Source: Gnetum montanum (lineage: Eukaryota; Streptophyta; Gnetopsida; Gnetales; Gnetaceae). Taken from it: a stretch of 64,000 bases of DNA. The stretch spans positions 769,752 to 833,751 of the forward strand of contig MNCI01022408.1 in NCBI GenBank assembly GCA_015680685.1, in the 5' to 3' direction. The notes beneath the pieces were generated by a model. That model made no database searches, was not told where the DNA came from, and was given only the letters and a program-made list of their open reading frames with translations. The position numbers were made by a program, and so were the translations under genes. This document shows positions 32,801 through 44,039 of this stretch, in pieces (position 1 is the first letter of the stretch; every line of letters begins with the position of its first letter).

Positions 32801-33848
32801 ACCATAGCGTAATTTACCGTGTCCGAACGGCGAAGGAAATGGTGAGATTTTCTCTTGCACGTCCGCAATGGTGATAGGACAATCCAAAGTCCCCTCCTTA
32901 TCTAGCCATCTGGAGCTTTTACACTTGGTGAAGAATTTGACACAGCGGATAAGGTAGTGTGGGATTTCAAATTCTAGTTGTCCTAGAACACCAGCACGTA
33001 CATTGCTAATAGAAGTGAACTCCTCATGCGCCTCTTTGGAACCAAACTGCCTCCTCCCCTACATGAGCATGAGGAGGAGGAACATTGGCCACGGGGACAT
33101 GTAAGCAACATAGAACATCCACAATGTCCAAAATGATCAGGATGGGCTTTAGCGTAATCCTTTACAACAAAACACACTATCATTAGGAAAAGCAATTTAG
33201 ACACACTAACAACGTAAGACATACTAACGACATAAGAACAACATCAAGATAAAAAAAAAGAGACTCATAAAAATCCATTACGCAACACTAGAGTTTCCAT
33301 TACCTTAACTCCTAGAAAATCGCTGGTTATGCTAGAAATGCATTACCAAGACCGCCCAAACCCTTGCGACGGTGCAAGGTCTGTCCCTAACAACAACGAT
33401 AAAAGTAACACCGCATGTCCCAGCGTAACATGCAACCATTACAGGTGAGACAATGGAATCTTATTTACACTACATAAGGGTACAATACCTGAGCCCCTCC
33501 AGTCATGCATCGCATTTGTACAGTATTTCCCAAGATCACCCAAACCCTTGCGACGGTGCAAAGTCTTTCTCTGACAATGGCGATGGGGGTAATATTACAA
33601 ACTACAATAGCTTAACCCACGCAACCAAGTATTAACGCCCGACATAATACACATCTTCGAAACATGTACAATTACGACACCATAACAACAAAAATAACAA
33701 TCATGCAGGAAAGGTAAAAAGCAACCTACCAAGCAAGTGGAGTAGCCTCCCAAGTTTCGACCCGAGCCTTAGAAATTTGCTCTAAACTCTCTTGCACTTC
33801 ATCGATCTTCGCCAATTTGGCATGTCTGCCTTTGGTCTTCAGTGCCAT
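29829..33848 (-). pseudogene. Antisense five-exon gene inside element F, product unknown
   Basis: Exons on the minus strand: 33848-33730, 33053-32818, 32711-31663, 31539-31054 and 30967-29829. Donors are gtaggt, gtaaat, gtaagt and gtatgt. Acceptors end in ggggag (weak), gttcatag, tttggcag and gttatag. Codon phase is kept at all four junctions: 2 bases at the first, 1 base at the others. Exon 1 starts MALKTKGRHAKLAKIDEVQ. Exon 2 has LEFEIPHYLIRCVKFFTK. Exon 3 has WLRHGAVPVALSNNLWEAGL and VAHTIYPLFRAHAFCKLLSQ. Exon 5 has a coiled-coil-like part (VEDLESRNEFLQAQEAN) and a short hydrophobic stretch. There are several stops, mostly explicable as CAG, CAA or CGA changes, and one frameshift near 31860. 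About 1,000 residues in all. I recognise no named family. Antisense extra ORFs are known from Tat-type elements, usually after integrase. Confidence 0.65.
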
Positions 33849-34425
33849 GGTTACGCCTAAAAAGTTTTTGCAAATTCATCTACTTACGCCTTCCTTCTGC
33901 TTTCCTTCTGCTATAGCCTAATTCAAATCTGCGATCTTTACAGTCTGCTTTGAGGACGAACCATCGACTTATGAATGTAATGCTTGAAACTAACTGTTTT
34001 TCGTGTCCGATCAATGCGGAACCTTTTTGAAATGCAGGTATGTCAGTGCGACATGAAGCATGAAGATCACAACATTAATCTTGTAGATATCATATCGATT
34101 ATAGTCTGAAAAGACCCTAAACTAACACGTAGCTTATCGTCTCGTAATCCGGTCACATTAATTACGGTTTGCACAAAAATCCAAATAAGCTGCTTTGACA
34201 TGCTAGACACGCCACGTTACACCTTTCATCATAGTTCACAAAGCTCTTACGCTAACATCTAAGAAACCAGGCTTACTGCTTTCTTACAAACTATGCATAT
34301 TGTAACAGTCCGCTAAAACTTTAAACTGACAACCTTTTGACACGCATCTCTAGAAAACCTTCTATTGTTTCAACAGATCGACAAAAAAAATAATATAACA
34401 ATTTTTGTTCTTGGTGGTTTTGCAG

Positions 34426-36591
34426 GTCAAGTCACAAAATGGACGCAGCTTTACTCACACCCCTAGCCCTAACAGGCCCATACAGGAAAACTATTAGATA
34501 GGTCGACCACGCACTGATAGAAACTGACGCTTCCCTTTATGACACAATCATAACAACATCGAAAATATCCCCAGACTGGCTAGAACATTTGGCGTGAACC
34601 CTAGACCTGGAAGCTGGAGATGTGATCGAGGATCCACTTATTGAGGTCCCTGTAACTACGCAAAAAGTGGGAAGCAAAACTCTGAAGGTTAGTTCCATCC
34701 TTGAGCAACAAATGCAAAGCAACATACTTCAAGTGCTCCAAAATAACGTTGCGATATTCGCATGGTCATACGAGGACATGCTGGGTTTAGACCTGAGACT
34801 AATATAGCACAACATGGTTTTATACCCGCATATCAAAGCAATTAAACAGAAAGCACAGAAGATTAAGCCCGAAATTACGCTGGCAGTGAGTGATGAAATC
34901 ACTAAACTGTATCAGGCTGGTTTCATTCGCGCGGTCAATTATTCAGACTAGGTGTCGAACATCGTAGTTGTCTCTAAGAAAACAGGAGGAATACACATCT
35001 GTATAGACTTTCGCGATCTGAACAAGGAAACTATTAAAGACAACTTCTCATTATCGAGTATTGACCAACTTATCGATACAACAGCTGGTCACGTGTTACT
35101 ATCCTTTATGGATGGGTTTTCGGGCTATAATCAAATTTGCATCAACCCAGAACATCAACTAACTACAACCTTCATGACCCCCTAGGGAACTTTCTGTTAC
35201 ATCATGATGCCTTTCAAGTTAAAAAATGCTGGAGCGACTTATCAACGTGCTATGACGTATATCTTTAGTGATTACCTCTTAGAGAAATTGAACGACTATA
35301 TAGACGACATAGCTATCAAATCTAAGAAGTTGGAAAATCATCTAGAAGACCAAGAGTTAATCCTTAAACGATGTCTCAGGCACAACCTACAACTCAACCT
35401 AAAAAAATGCGTCTTCGGTGTCAAAACCGAATGCATGTTGGGGTTTGTGGTATCGGAGACTAGCATACGGGTCAACCCCGACAAAGTTAAAGCCATTATT
35501 AACCTAGCACCACCTACAAATCTCAAAGAACTACGTGGATTGTAGGGTAGGTTGCAATTTATCAGGCGGTTCATCTCGAAGTTAACAGATAAATTACGTC
35601 CTATGCAGCATCTGCTCAAGAAAGCCGTTAACTTCAAATGGACCGAAGACTGTTAGCATGTGTTTGATAACCTAAAGAAAGAACTGTTACATTTGCCGAA
35701 AGTTTTCCCACCACAAAGGGATCAGCCTTTCTACATTTATCTGGCAAGCTCAGATGTGTCTATAGCTGTGTTGTTGTGCCAAAGAAGGGACGATGGGTCA
35801 GAAGTCCCTATCTATTATCTAAGTCACGCTCTATTTGCGTACAAAAGAAGGTATAATGAGGTAGAGCGTAATTGTTTTGCATTGGTGTTTGCACTAAAAA
35901 AATGTAGACACTATCTTTTCCATAGTTAAGTCAATATAATTTGCAAGAACAACATTTTGCGGGCCATCACAAATAATTTATACAAGAGCAGTAGAATAGC
36001 TTGCTGGAAAGCCATCACAGCAGAATTTGACTTACACTACATCGGCCAATAATCCATGAAAGGCCAAGCCATAGTTGACCAGCTTACAACATCTGTTAAT
36101 AATCAAGCCACAATAGAGTCCAAGTCCCCTGATGAACAGATACATAGTTTAAGCCCTATATCGACAAGCCTCGAAGCGACGTTATACTTCAATGGAGCTT
36201 CGACTACCAGAGGCGGCAGTGCTGCCACCGTCATCACGCTCTCCCCTGAAAATGTTCGTCCACTGGCTTACCGCCTGGCATTTCCTTGTAGGAACAATGT
36301 GGCAGAGTACGAGGGGCTCCTTAGGGGATTGTTAACAGCCAGGGAACTCAACGTTCAAGACCTAGTAATCCGAGGTGATTCGATGCTCGTCATCAATCAA
36401 ATCACAGGGGTCTACGCCTGCAAAGCTGTACATCTGCAGCCCTATTGCGATATGGCTAAAGATCTCCTGAGACAATTCATGACGACTGACGTCCAACACA
36501 TGCCACATAATGAGAACACCGTAGCCGATGCACTAGCCACACTAGCTTTAAATGTGCCACCACATTTGTTTGCCACCTTGCCCGCATTATG
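34426..36591 (+). pseudogene. pol: Reverse transcriptase, RNase H and second RNase H of F
   Basis: From the acceptor the frame runs DAALLTPLALTGPYRKT... with two stops to the RT entry (DVIEDPLIEVPV, 34613). RT core: KKTGGIHICIDFRDLNKE, DGFSGYNQI, MMPFKLKNAGATYQRAM and the catalytic YIDD (35297-35308), intact. RNase H follows (SSDVSIAVLLCQ, RRYNEVERNCFALVFAL, 35745-35930). Then comes a second, archaeal-type RNase H (36180-36580): FNGASTTRGG, NNVAEYEGLLRGLL, IRGDSMLVINQI and NTVADALATLA; its first catalytic Asp is Asn. Stops at 35185, 35545, 35656 and 35927. Together these would copy the RNA into DNA. Confidence 0.85.
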
Positions 36592-37830
36592 ATGGAATGT
36601 ATAGATCCTATCATACAAGCGACACAAATCTCTTCTCTAAGCACGGGGAGAACACCAAAATGGTATGATAACATTAAAGCCTACATTCTGCATGGCAAAC
36701 CACCGCACGAGTTAACACCTACACAAAAAGACGAAATTCACAAGCATGCCAGGCAATACGTCATCATCAGGGATAGTACTCTATGCAGACGCTCTTTTGA
36801 CAGAGTATTACTAACATGCGTTAATAATGACCAAGTGCAAAGAATAGTTAGCGAAGTTCATAAAGGACTATGTGGAGGACACATAGCCTTACGAGCCATG
36901 GCCGCTAAAATCAGACGCTTAGGGTATTATTGGCCATACATGGAACAAGACTGCCTTACCAAGGTTAAGACATGTGATACATGCCAACGTTACACAAATT
37001 TAATACACATGTCACCAACTGAATTGCATACTACATAGATCACTTGGCCATTCCAACGATGGGGACTAGACATCATAGGCCCCATCACGCCTAAGTCTTC
37101 CGTAGGACATAGCTTCATTATCACCGCCACCAAGTACTTCACGAAGTGGGTTGAGGCTATTCCCCTACGAAAGATTACATCTCAAAAAATTTACCATTTC
37201 ATCTTGGACAATATAGTAACCAGGTTTGGGCTTCCCATGACTATTGTGACCGACAATGGGCCATAATTTAGTAGTACCGAAACCAAATCTTTCTACAATA
37301 ACCTTGGTATCAAGCAATCTTTTTCCTCACCCTATTACCCACAAGCAAATGGTCAGGCAGAGGCAACAAACAAGGTGGTCATCAATTTACTGAAAAAGAT
37401 GCTCAGTAGCAACAAAACATGATGGCATGAAAAAATTCTCTATGTGCTATGGGCCTATCGTACGACATATAGAACAGTTACCAGTAGGACACCCTATAGC
37501 CTAGTCTATGGATCTGAAGCAGTGTTGCCCCCGGAACTACAAGTTCCCTCACTACAGATGGTCCTCTCGATGGTTATAAATGAGACTCAACACAACGAGT
37601 CCAGGATCGTGGATCTAAACTCAGTAGAGAAGAAACGCATTCAGACACTAGACAACATTAAAAGATATCAAGACAGGCAAAAACAGAAGCATCATTACAA
37701 CCTGCATCAACGACCGATCAAAAAAGGAGAATTTGTTCTTAAGGCCATTCATGAACTAGGAGCAAATTCTCTGCAAGCTGGGAAGGCCCTTTCTTGGTCG
37801 TCAACAGCAACGAACTCCCAAATCCAGTGA
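36592..37830 (+). pseudogene. pol: Integrase of element F
   Basis: Zinc-binding HHCC region (HKGLCGGH...YYWPYMEQDCLTKVKTCDTC, 36855-36990), then the catalytic core: GLDIIGP (first Asp, near 37065), VTDNGP (second Asp, near 37250) and YYPQANGQAEATN (Glu, near 37350). The C-terminal part includes LWAYRTTYRTVTSRTPYSLVYG (37445-37515) and a basic tail. Stops at 37036, 37264 and 37420 break the frame. The three catalytic acids remain. The preceding frame ends at 36591 and the integrase frame overlaps it slightly. Confidence 0.85.
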
Positions 37831-37894
37831 ATCATATGTACCTGAAGCAATACCACATCTAAACGTCGACTCGGCTCAAACGCAAGGTAACAAA

Positions 37895-38250
37895 CGTCCG
37901 CTACGATGTAAAAATGGAAGTGTTGTACACGTTCACTATGACGTAAAACTGACATTTCTTGCACGCATTTGCCATGACGCTAAACTGGCAAAGTTTTTCA
38001 CCATCCGCCATGATGTGAAACTGGCAAGGTAAGCAACCGTCTACTGAGACCTTAAACCAGCACAGACTTGTCCCTGGGTCACAACACAAAACTGACACCC
38101 ACAGCATGGTTTTCTGGGACCATAAACTAGCTCTTCCATAGTCCACTACAATGTAAAACTAGCACGCTTCAGTCTGCCCATAGTTTAAATAAGAACACGG
38201 TCCCCTGAGACTTAAAACCAGCAACAATGGTCCACCAGGACTTAAAACTG
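37895..38250. repeat. Tandem array of about 36-base units in the 3' part of F
   Basis: Eight to ten imperfect units of the form gccatgacgctaaactggcaaag, with spacing near 36 bases in the best part (37905-38050). The 3' untranslated part of Tat/Ogre elements is known to carry such arrays and to give rise to satellites. The inner motif also occurs at 29529-29750. Confidence 0.65.
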
Positions 38251-39462
38251 GAATCTGACAACAAACAATCTATGAAGTAAGCAAGCGTGATCATTCTTGC
38301 ACGGCATCCCTACCAGACGGAACGGATAGGGCATTGGAATAGACGCAACACTACTACCCTACTGGAATCATACTGATTCCTCAAATATGCTGAAAGGCAT
38401 ATTACTGACCCCTCGAACATGCCGCTACGACAACCACTCAGTAGTTGCAACTCCTGGGGTCACCTTTGCCATATGGGGCCTCAAGGAAACTATGGTCACC
38501 CATAGCCTTAGTGGTCTCCACCCATCGCCGCTACCAAACTCTCGCTTAGCAGATTCATCTAACTGGTTCTTTGCCTAATCGATTGGATAAGATGAACCTG
38601 GCTGTCGACGGTGAATTCCTGAACCGCGGCATCAACAAAGGGACCCTTGCTTCTTGCTACGGTCCCTTCTTCGTTGCCCGTGCTCTCCTTTTCACTTTGG
38701 ACGACATTTGTTTCAACAGCCTCCCTAGCGATTAGGATGATTGCTTTTGCTTTCTGTTCTCTGTTATGTTTTGTAGGTTACTTGCTACGATAGCATTGTT
38801 CAAGAATGTATTCACTAGGAGGCAAGGCATCATGGTGTTCAGAGGTAGCTGCTCAGATTAGCCTGACTACTTTGGAATGCAAACCCTGCCTTTTTTCCCT
38901 CCATTAGACAATTGATTTCACTTTCTCTTTTCTTTATCCCTACAATTGCCTTTACCTTTTCCTCCTGTTTGTACATAATGTGAGCATGCTAGAACTCTTT
39001 CGCACATGATAATCATCCCATCCATGAATTGGCATAACACAACTCGCTTCATGGAAAGCATCATCCCATCCATGAATTGGCATAATGCAACTCGCCTCGT
39101 GGAAAGCATCCTATTCAAAAAAAATGGGCACAGCTAGGCAAAATGGATGAAACACAACTCATCCAGGCCACACGAGCATAACACAATTCATCCATGCAAG
39201 GCCCGTATACACAGTATAGTAGTGTAACCTCTCGGGAAAACACCCGCGAGAAGGTGCCTAATAGCAATTTTGCGAAAGTTTTTCTGCTTGTATGCTTGAG
39301 TCTTCCCTAAACCTCCCTCCCTCACTACTGTAACCCAAATTTTGCATTTCCAAGTTAGACAAAGCGACATCTGAGCAGTTGCCGATAGATGCTGTTGGTG
39401 TCTTTACCTCTTTGGTGTTTCGTATTCTTTGTTGATGTCTCTCGGGCAAGCCCTCCAAACAT
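38251..39462 (+). other. 3' untranslated part of element F
   Basis: No conserved coding sequence. Holds a 48-base direct duplication (39012-39059 and 39060-39107, atcatcccatccatgaattg...) with a further half-matching copy to about 39200. Short ORFs such as 38387-38578 are not supported by anything else. Confidence 0.6.
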
Positions 39463-39479
39463 CAATAAAGAGGGGCCAT
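39463..39479 (+). other. Polypurine tract of F
   Basis: caataaagaggggccat directly before the 3' LTR start at 39480; the purine run is aaagagggg. Confidence 0.75.
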
Positions 39480-40712
39480 TGAAACACCATGAATTTCAAG
39501 ACCTCAATGATTTAGCAAAGTCTCGAAGTTTAGGCAAAAACTTTCACAAAAGCAGTGTCAAAACATCCAGCTGGTGGAAACATTAGAAAGAGTGGCACAT
39601 CTCAGCAGGTTTTCTTCTTCTGGCTAAGGGCCAATTATACTATGCATCTCAACGTAGCGGACTCCGAGAGAACAGAACAGAACAAGGGATGCATAGCAAC
39701 AACACTTCAATTTTGCAAGTTGACCATGATCAAAAATCTTAACTTTTGTCATATTATGCCATGTTACGCTACACAGCGTAACGTAGCGTAATGTAATCAG
39801 TGTAGTTGACTTATCCGCAGCAACAAAGGTAATGAAATTCATGCAGTGACGGTCATTATGCCACGATACACTTCCCAGCGTATCATAGCGTAATCACGGG
39901 ACAGTTTATTCAGCACAAGAGACAAGGTCAAATAAACTATTTTCTTGAACAGAGATTACGCTATACTAAGCTTCAGAGTGTAATACAGCATAGCGCCACA
40001 AGCTTCAGCTACGACACATTAGGTCAACGATATTTTGTGGGCCCAGGACACGTGTCATCTAAACCGTGTTGTTCTATTAACCCTAATATCATAAATACCC
40101 TAGTTGACAAAGATCAAAGGGTTGGATATTTTTAACAGTATTAGTAAAAAAAAAGATTGGTGAGACAACGAGAAGAGCATCGATGGTGACAAAGAGAAGC
40201 TTTTGACCAGAGACTTCAAGTTAGCAGACATCTTGCTTCGAGCCTGACTCCCTTGTGCCCAGATTGGCTAGAACAAGGTAGATTGGCCTTTGCTTGTTTT
40301 ATCTCTGAATAGCTTCTTGCTCTCAGCATGCACTTCGTCTAAACCGAAGTCTGCTTGCAATCATTGTATTCAACATATTTGTTTATAGGCTAAATCCCAT
40401 ATCTCGGGATTGCACATTCTCTAAATTGAATTTATTGCATCCTATTTACATAAACTTTACAATTTTTTTGCATCGTTTATATCGTTCTCGTTGCCTCTGA
40501 GATCACCGATATCATATCTCCCTATCGAAATCATCATCTTGTAATCCAATCATTACAAAATTTACTGATTAAGTCCCTGTCTAATCAACAAGATCGTTCA
40601 GGACACCTCAGATTCGTTTTCTCCAGCACAGCCCTTACACGGATCCGGGGTGGAACTGTGTACAAGGAAATTCTCTTGGTATTTCCAACAACCATTGTTT
40701 TCCGTCGTTACA
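39480..40712 (+). repeat. 3' LTR of element F
   Basis: 1233 bases, tgaaacacc to cgttaca, co-linear with 24187-25415. A perfect eight-base stem with a four-base loop (gttacgct-acac-agcgtaac) sits at 39763-39782. Followed by the second copy of the target duplication ttatt. Confidence 0.92.
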
Positions 40713-40959
40713 TTATTCATGGTGTGTTTTATTAGTAATCAAAAATATTTACAAAGAAAATGATAACAAAGTAAAAATGGAAAAAGATGTAAAGAATGAA
40801 AAATGTTAAAGAGTGGAAAATGTGAAGGAATTAATAAATTATTAAGAATGAAAAAATGTATTATTATTAAAATAAAATGTGGAAAAGTAAAAGGAAGGTG
40901 AAAATTTTAGTAAAGTACGTACATGTCCAGATGGACACCCCCATGAGTATTATCAGAAT
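40713..40959 (-). other. Non-coding spacer of element C, second part
   Basis: The text joins to 24181 when F is removed: across the join, the minus strand parallels 6700-6800 of B (tttgtaaat...aataagacacattgaa). A/T-rich, no coding sequence. Confidence 0.65.
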
Positions 40960-42290
40960 TAGTTAAATGAAAGAGAGAATGGGTGGAAGACAATTGAACA
41001 TACTAGGTAGGTTCCTTGGAATGTTCATGATAAAATTTGACTTATCAATGTTAATAAGAATGAGGTTATGAGGGCACGATGGGTGATATATTTTTAAGGC
41101 ACCTAATAGATAAGTTTCTTCAACAATATATGGTCCTTCCCAAAGTGTTTGAAATTTGGCTTTTTCTAGCACATGATTAGGATTATAGTAAGGACCTTAT
41201 CTCTCAATTGTATTAGTACTTTTCTTATATGTGTATTGTGCCTCTATTTTAAGTAATGCTTATGGAGCTCATTATGCATTAGTGCTACAAGCCTATTTTC
41301 ATCTAAAAGGTTTAGATTAATGATACGTTCCCATTGGGCTAAGCTCAAATAAAGGTCAAGTTCACTAGCAGTAGCTAAGGTTTGAAGCTTCACCTGAATA
41401 GGAAGTGTTGGCAGTTTTCCATAAACTAGCTTGTACGAGGAGTGTCCTATGGGTAATTTCCATGATGTTCTATAGGCCCATAGATCATAGTCAATTTTAG
41501 TACTCCAATCCTTCCTAAACTTACTAACCATTCTAGTTAAGACTTTAGTGATTTCTTAGTTAGTAACTTTTGTTTGACCATTAGCTTGGGGGTGATATGA
41601 TGTAGTTAGTTTATGGTTGACCCCCAATTGTTGCATGAGCTTCTTAAAGGTAGCACCCATAAAGTGATTTCTGTTGTCAAATATGAGCAATTTGGATACT
41701 TCAAATCTATTCACCACTTGCTATTGGAAGAACTTGGCAATTGTCTTGGCTATGTAATCTTTAATTGCTACTACCTCTACCCACTTTGTACAATAATCCA
41801 TAATCACAATTATGTATGCTTTTCCATTTGACATCGACGTTATGGATTCCATGAAATAAATTCCCCATATATCGAATGGCTCAAGTGGCTATATCGATTG
41901 TTGTGGTCCTTCATATCTGGTCGTAATTTCTCCATCTCTTTGGCATTTCTCACAAGATCGTGCAAAATTATGAGCATCTCTAAATAATGTAGGCCAAAAG
42001 TAGTTTTCCATCATCAGTTAAGTATCATTCTATACCTTGCATAGTGGCCACCACATGGACCTTCATAGGTGTCCTGTAAGACTCTCTATTGGTTGCACTC
42101 TGGCATACACCATCTAACTAGCCCATTTGCATAAATCTTGTACAAATTGCCATTGATTTCCATATATCTTGTTTCTCTATGAAGGAATCATTTCTTTTGT
42201 TTCTTATTCCATTCAGCAAGGAGCTCTTTTGTCGACAAATATATCATATATTCTACTATCCATGGATCCCTATCGAATTTATAGCCTTCA
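40960..42290 (-). pseudogene. pol: Integrase of element C
   Basis: From 42150 down: CPNGLVRWCMPE and GPCGGHYARYRM (zinc-binding region), frame-shifted core, then HKLTTSYHPQANGQTKVTN (41620-41560) and SKFRKDWSTKIDYDLWAYRTSWKLPIGHSSYKLVYGKLPTLPIQ, shown here in two parts: the second begins near 41531. The catalytic Glu is Lys (GQTK where G has GQRE), so the enzyme is inactive. The C-terminal end lies at 41172-40963 (KFQTLWEGPYIVEETY), the typical integrase tail of these elements. Confidence 0.75.
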
Positions 42291-42324
42291 CTATTTTAGT
42301 AAATAGGTTTTCATTAGGGAACTA

Positions 42325-44020
42325 TTAAGATAAAGGTTCTACTTGATCATGGACATCCCACTTTAGCCTTGATAGATGATCTGCTACCACATTTTCTATG
42401 TCCTTTTTATCAATCATTGTGATGTCAAATTCTTGCAAGATAATGATCCATCTAATCACTCTAGGACTAACCACTAGTTTATTCATGAAAAATCGAATGA
42501 CACTATGATTAGTATTGACATATATCTGATACCCGAGCACATAATGTTTGAACTTTTCAAGTGCATACATCATGACCATCAACTCCTTTTTTGTTGTGAT
42601 GTAGATTAATTGTGCCCCAGTGATATAATATCATCTCTTCTGATCATCTAGTTGTGTTAATACTACACCAAGTGCATAATTCAAAGCATCAATCATGATG
42701 TGAAAGGACTTGGACCAATCTAGAGCTTGAAGGATTAGTGTCTTGATTAGCTTATGCTTTAGAGTTTCAATTGTTGTTTCACATAACTCTATCCATTTGA
42801 AGAGTGCATCCTTCTTAGTGAGTTCCACAAGCAATTTTGCTATCTTTGAAAAATTCTCTATAATTCTTCTATAATATCTTGTATGACCCAAAAATGATCT
42901 TACTTCTTTTACTATTTATAGCCTTTGAGTGATATTTTGTATGACTCAAATTTTTTCAAGATCTACCTCAAGGCCTTTTTGAGAGATTTTTTGTCCCAAC
43001 TCTATACCTTCCTAGATGATAAGATGGCTTTTTTTGCCAATTGAGCTCAAAATTTGTTTCTACACATATTTTCAATACCTACTCTAATTCATCTAGTGCT
43101 TGCTTGAAATCTAGCTCGTATGTTGAAAAATCATGCATGAACACTTCAACACCATTTTTAATCTATTTCAAAAATATGCTTAGTACTAATCTCTGGAAGA
43201 TGGTTAGCACATTGCAAAGATCAAAGGGCATCTACCTATAGGCAAACATTCCCCATGGACTAGTGAATGTCATTTTTTCTTGGTCTTCAAGTGCAATGCA
43301 CATCTAATTATATCTATTGTACCCATCTAGAAAACTGTAGTACTCATGTCCTGTGATGGTGTCCAAGACCTGATCAACGAATGGCAGAGAGAAGTGATCC
43401 TTAAATGTAGCTATGCTCAATAATTAGAATTCAATGTAGACTCACCATTTACCTCCCTTCTTTGCAACAATCACTAAAGGACTCACCCATTCACTATCTA
43501 CAGGATAAATGAATCCTACCTTTAGCAATTTCTCCAACTCCTACTTGAGCCTTCTTTAGGGTTGGTGTCATGGTTTAACTAGGAAATCAATATATATCTA
43601 ATGTTGAAAAATTCTTAGATCAATTCCCGTGATCTAATCATAAGACCATGCGAATGCCGTAGGCCACTTGTTGATTACTTCCAGTAACTTTTTATTTTGT
43701 TCTTCCTCTAAAGTTGTGATTATTATTAGCTTCTTATTATTCAAGAAGGCATACTCCAATGTTGCTAGTAGGGCCTTTAATTCTAATGGTTCTAGCTCCA
43801 TAGTGTCTAGAATTTCTAATTGTCCCCAGTTTATTTCTTCTTCCTATTTTACTCGTGGGTAGGAGTGTCTTCTCCTTAATTTCTCTAGTTTATCAACTTC
43901 CTTAATGTAGGTACTAACAATTTGATCTGATGGTTTCATGTACTTATTGGATTCAATCTCCTCATTGGTGATTAGCCACTAGCTGCTCTCTTGTTGTGTG
44001 GCTGCGACATATAGACACTT
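42325..44020 (-). pseudogene. pol: Reverse transcriptase and RNase H of element C
   Basis: Entry near 43690-43600 (LLEVINKWPTAFAWSYD, ITGIDLRIFQH). The catalytic box near 43120 reads VFMHDFSTYE: the first Asp of the pair is His. Connection domain at 42891-42631 (GHTRYYRRIIENFSKIAKLLVEL, ILQALDWSKSFHIMIDALNYALG). RNase H C-terminal part at 42582-42325 (LEKFKHYVLGYQIYVNTNHS, KKDIENVVADHLSRL). Many stops. Separated from the protease by the insert at 44040-46570. Confidence 0.75.
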
Positions 44021-44039
44021 TTGCACACTATTGGTGATT

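Larger units (their letters stand above)
29415..34425 (+). other. Candidate sense intron between protease and RT (F)
   Basis: A 5,011-base interval bounded by ga|gtgaat and by ttttgcag|gtcaag, the latter after a T-rich stretch. Joining the flanks keeps the frame: the protease frame ends ...LRS plus two bases, and the RT frame begins with one base and then SSHKMDAALL. Ogre elements are known to splice out an intron at exactly this place. The donor is weak. The interval contains the antisense gene and a tandem array. Confidence 0.5.
24187..40712 (+). mobile_element. Element F: full-length Tat/Ogre-type Ty3/gypsy
   Basis: 16,526 bases with LTRs 24187-25415 and 39480-40712, and a perfect five-base target duplication ttatt (24182-24186 and 40713-40717). 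Order: primer site, gag, protease, about 5 kb with an antisense gene, reverse transcriptase, RNase H, a second archaeal-type RNase H, integrase, repeat-rich 3' untranslated part, polypurine tract. The second RNase H and the gap between protease and RT are marks of the Tat/Ogre lineage. By eye the first 150 LTR bases differ at roughly one in eight positions, so the insertion is old. Confidence 0.9.

Noticed and set aside
37895-38250. Regular short repeats with spacers, CRISPR-like at first sight
   Set aside because: Units are degenerate and directly abutting, inside the 3' part of a plant retrotransposon, with no cas genes.
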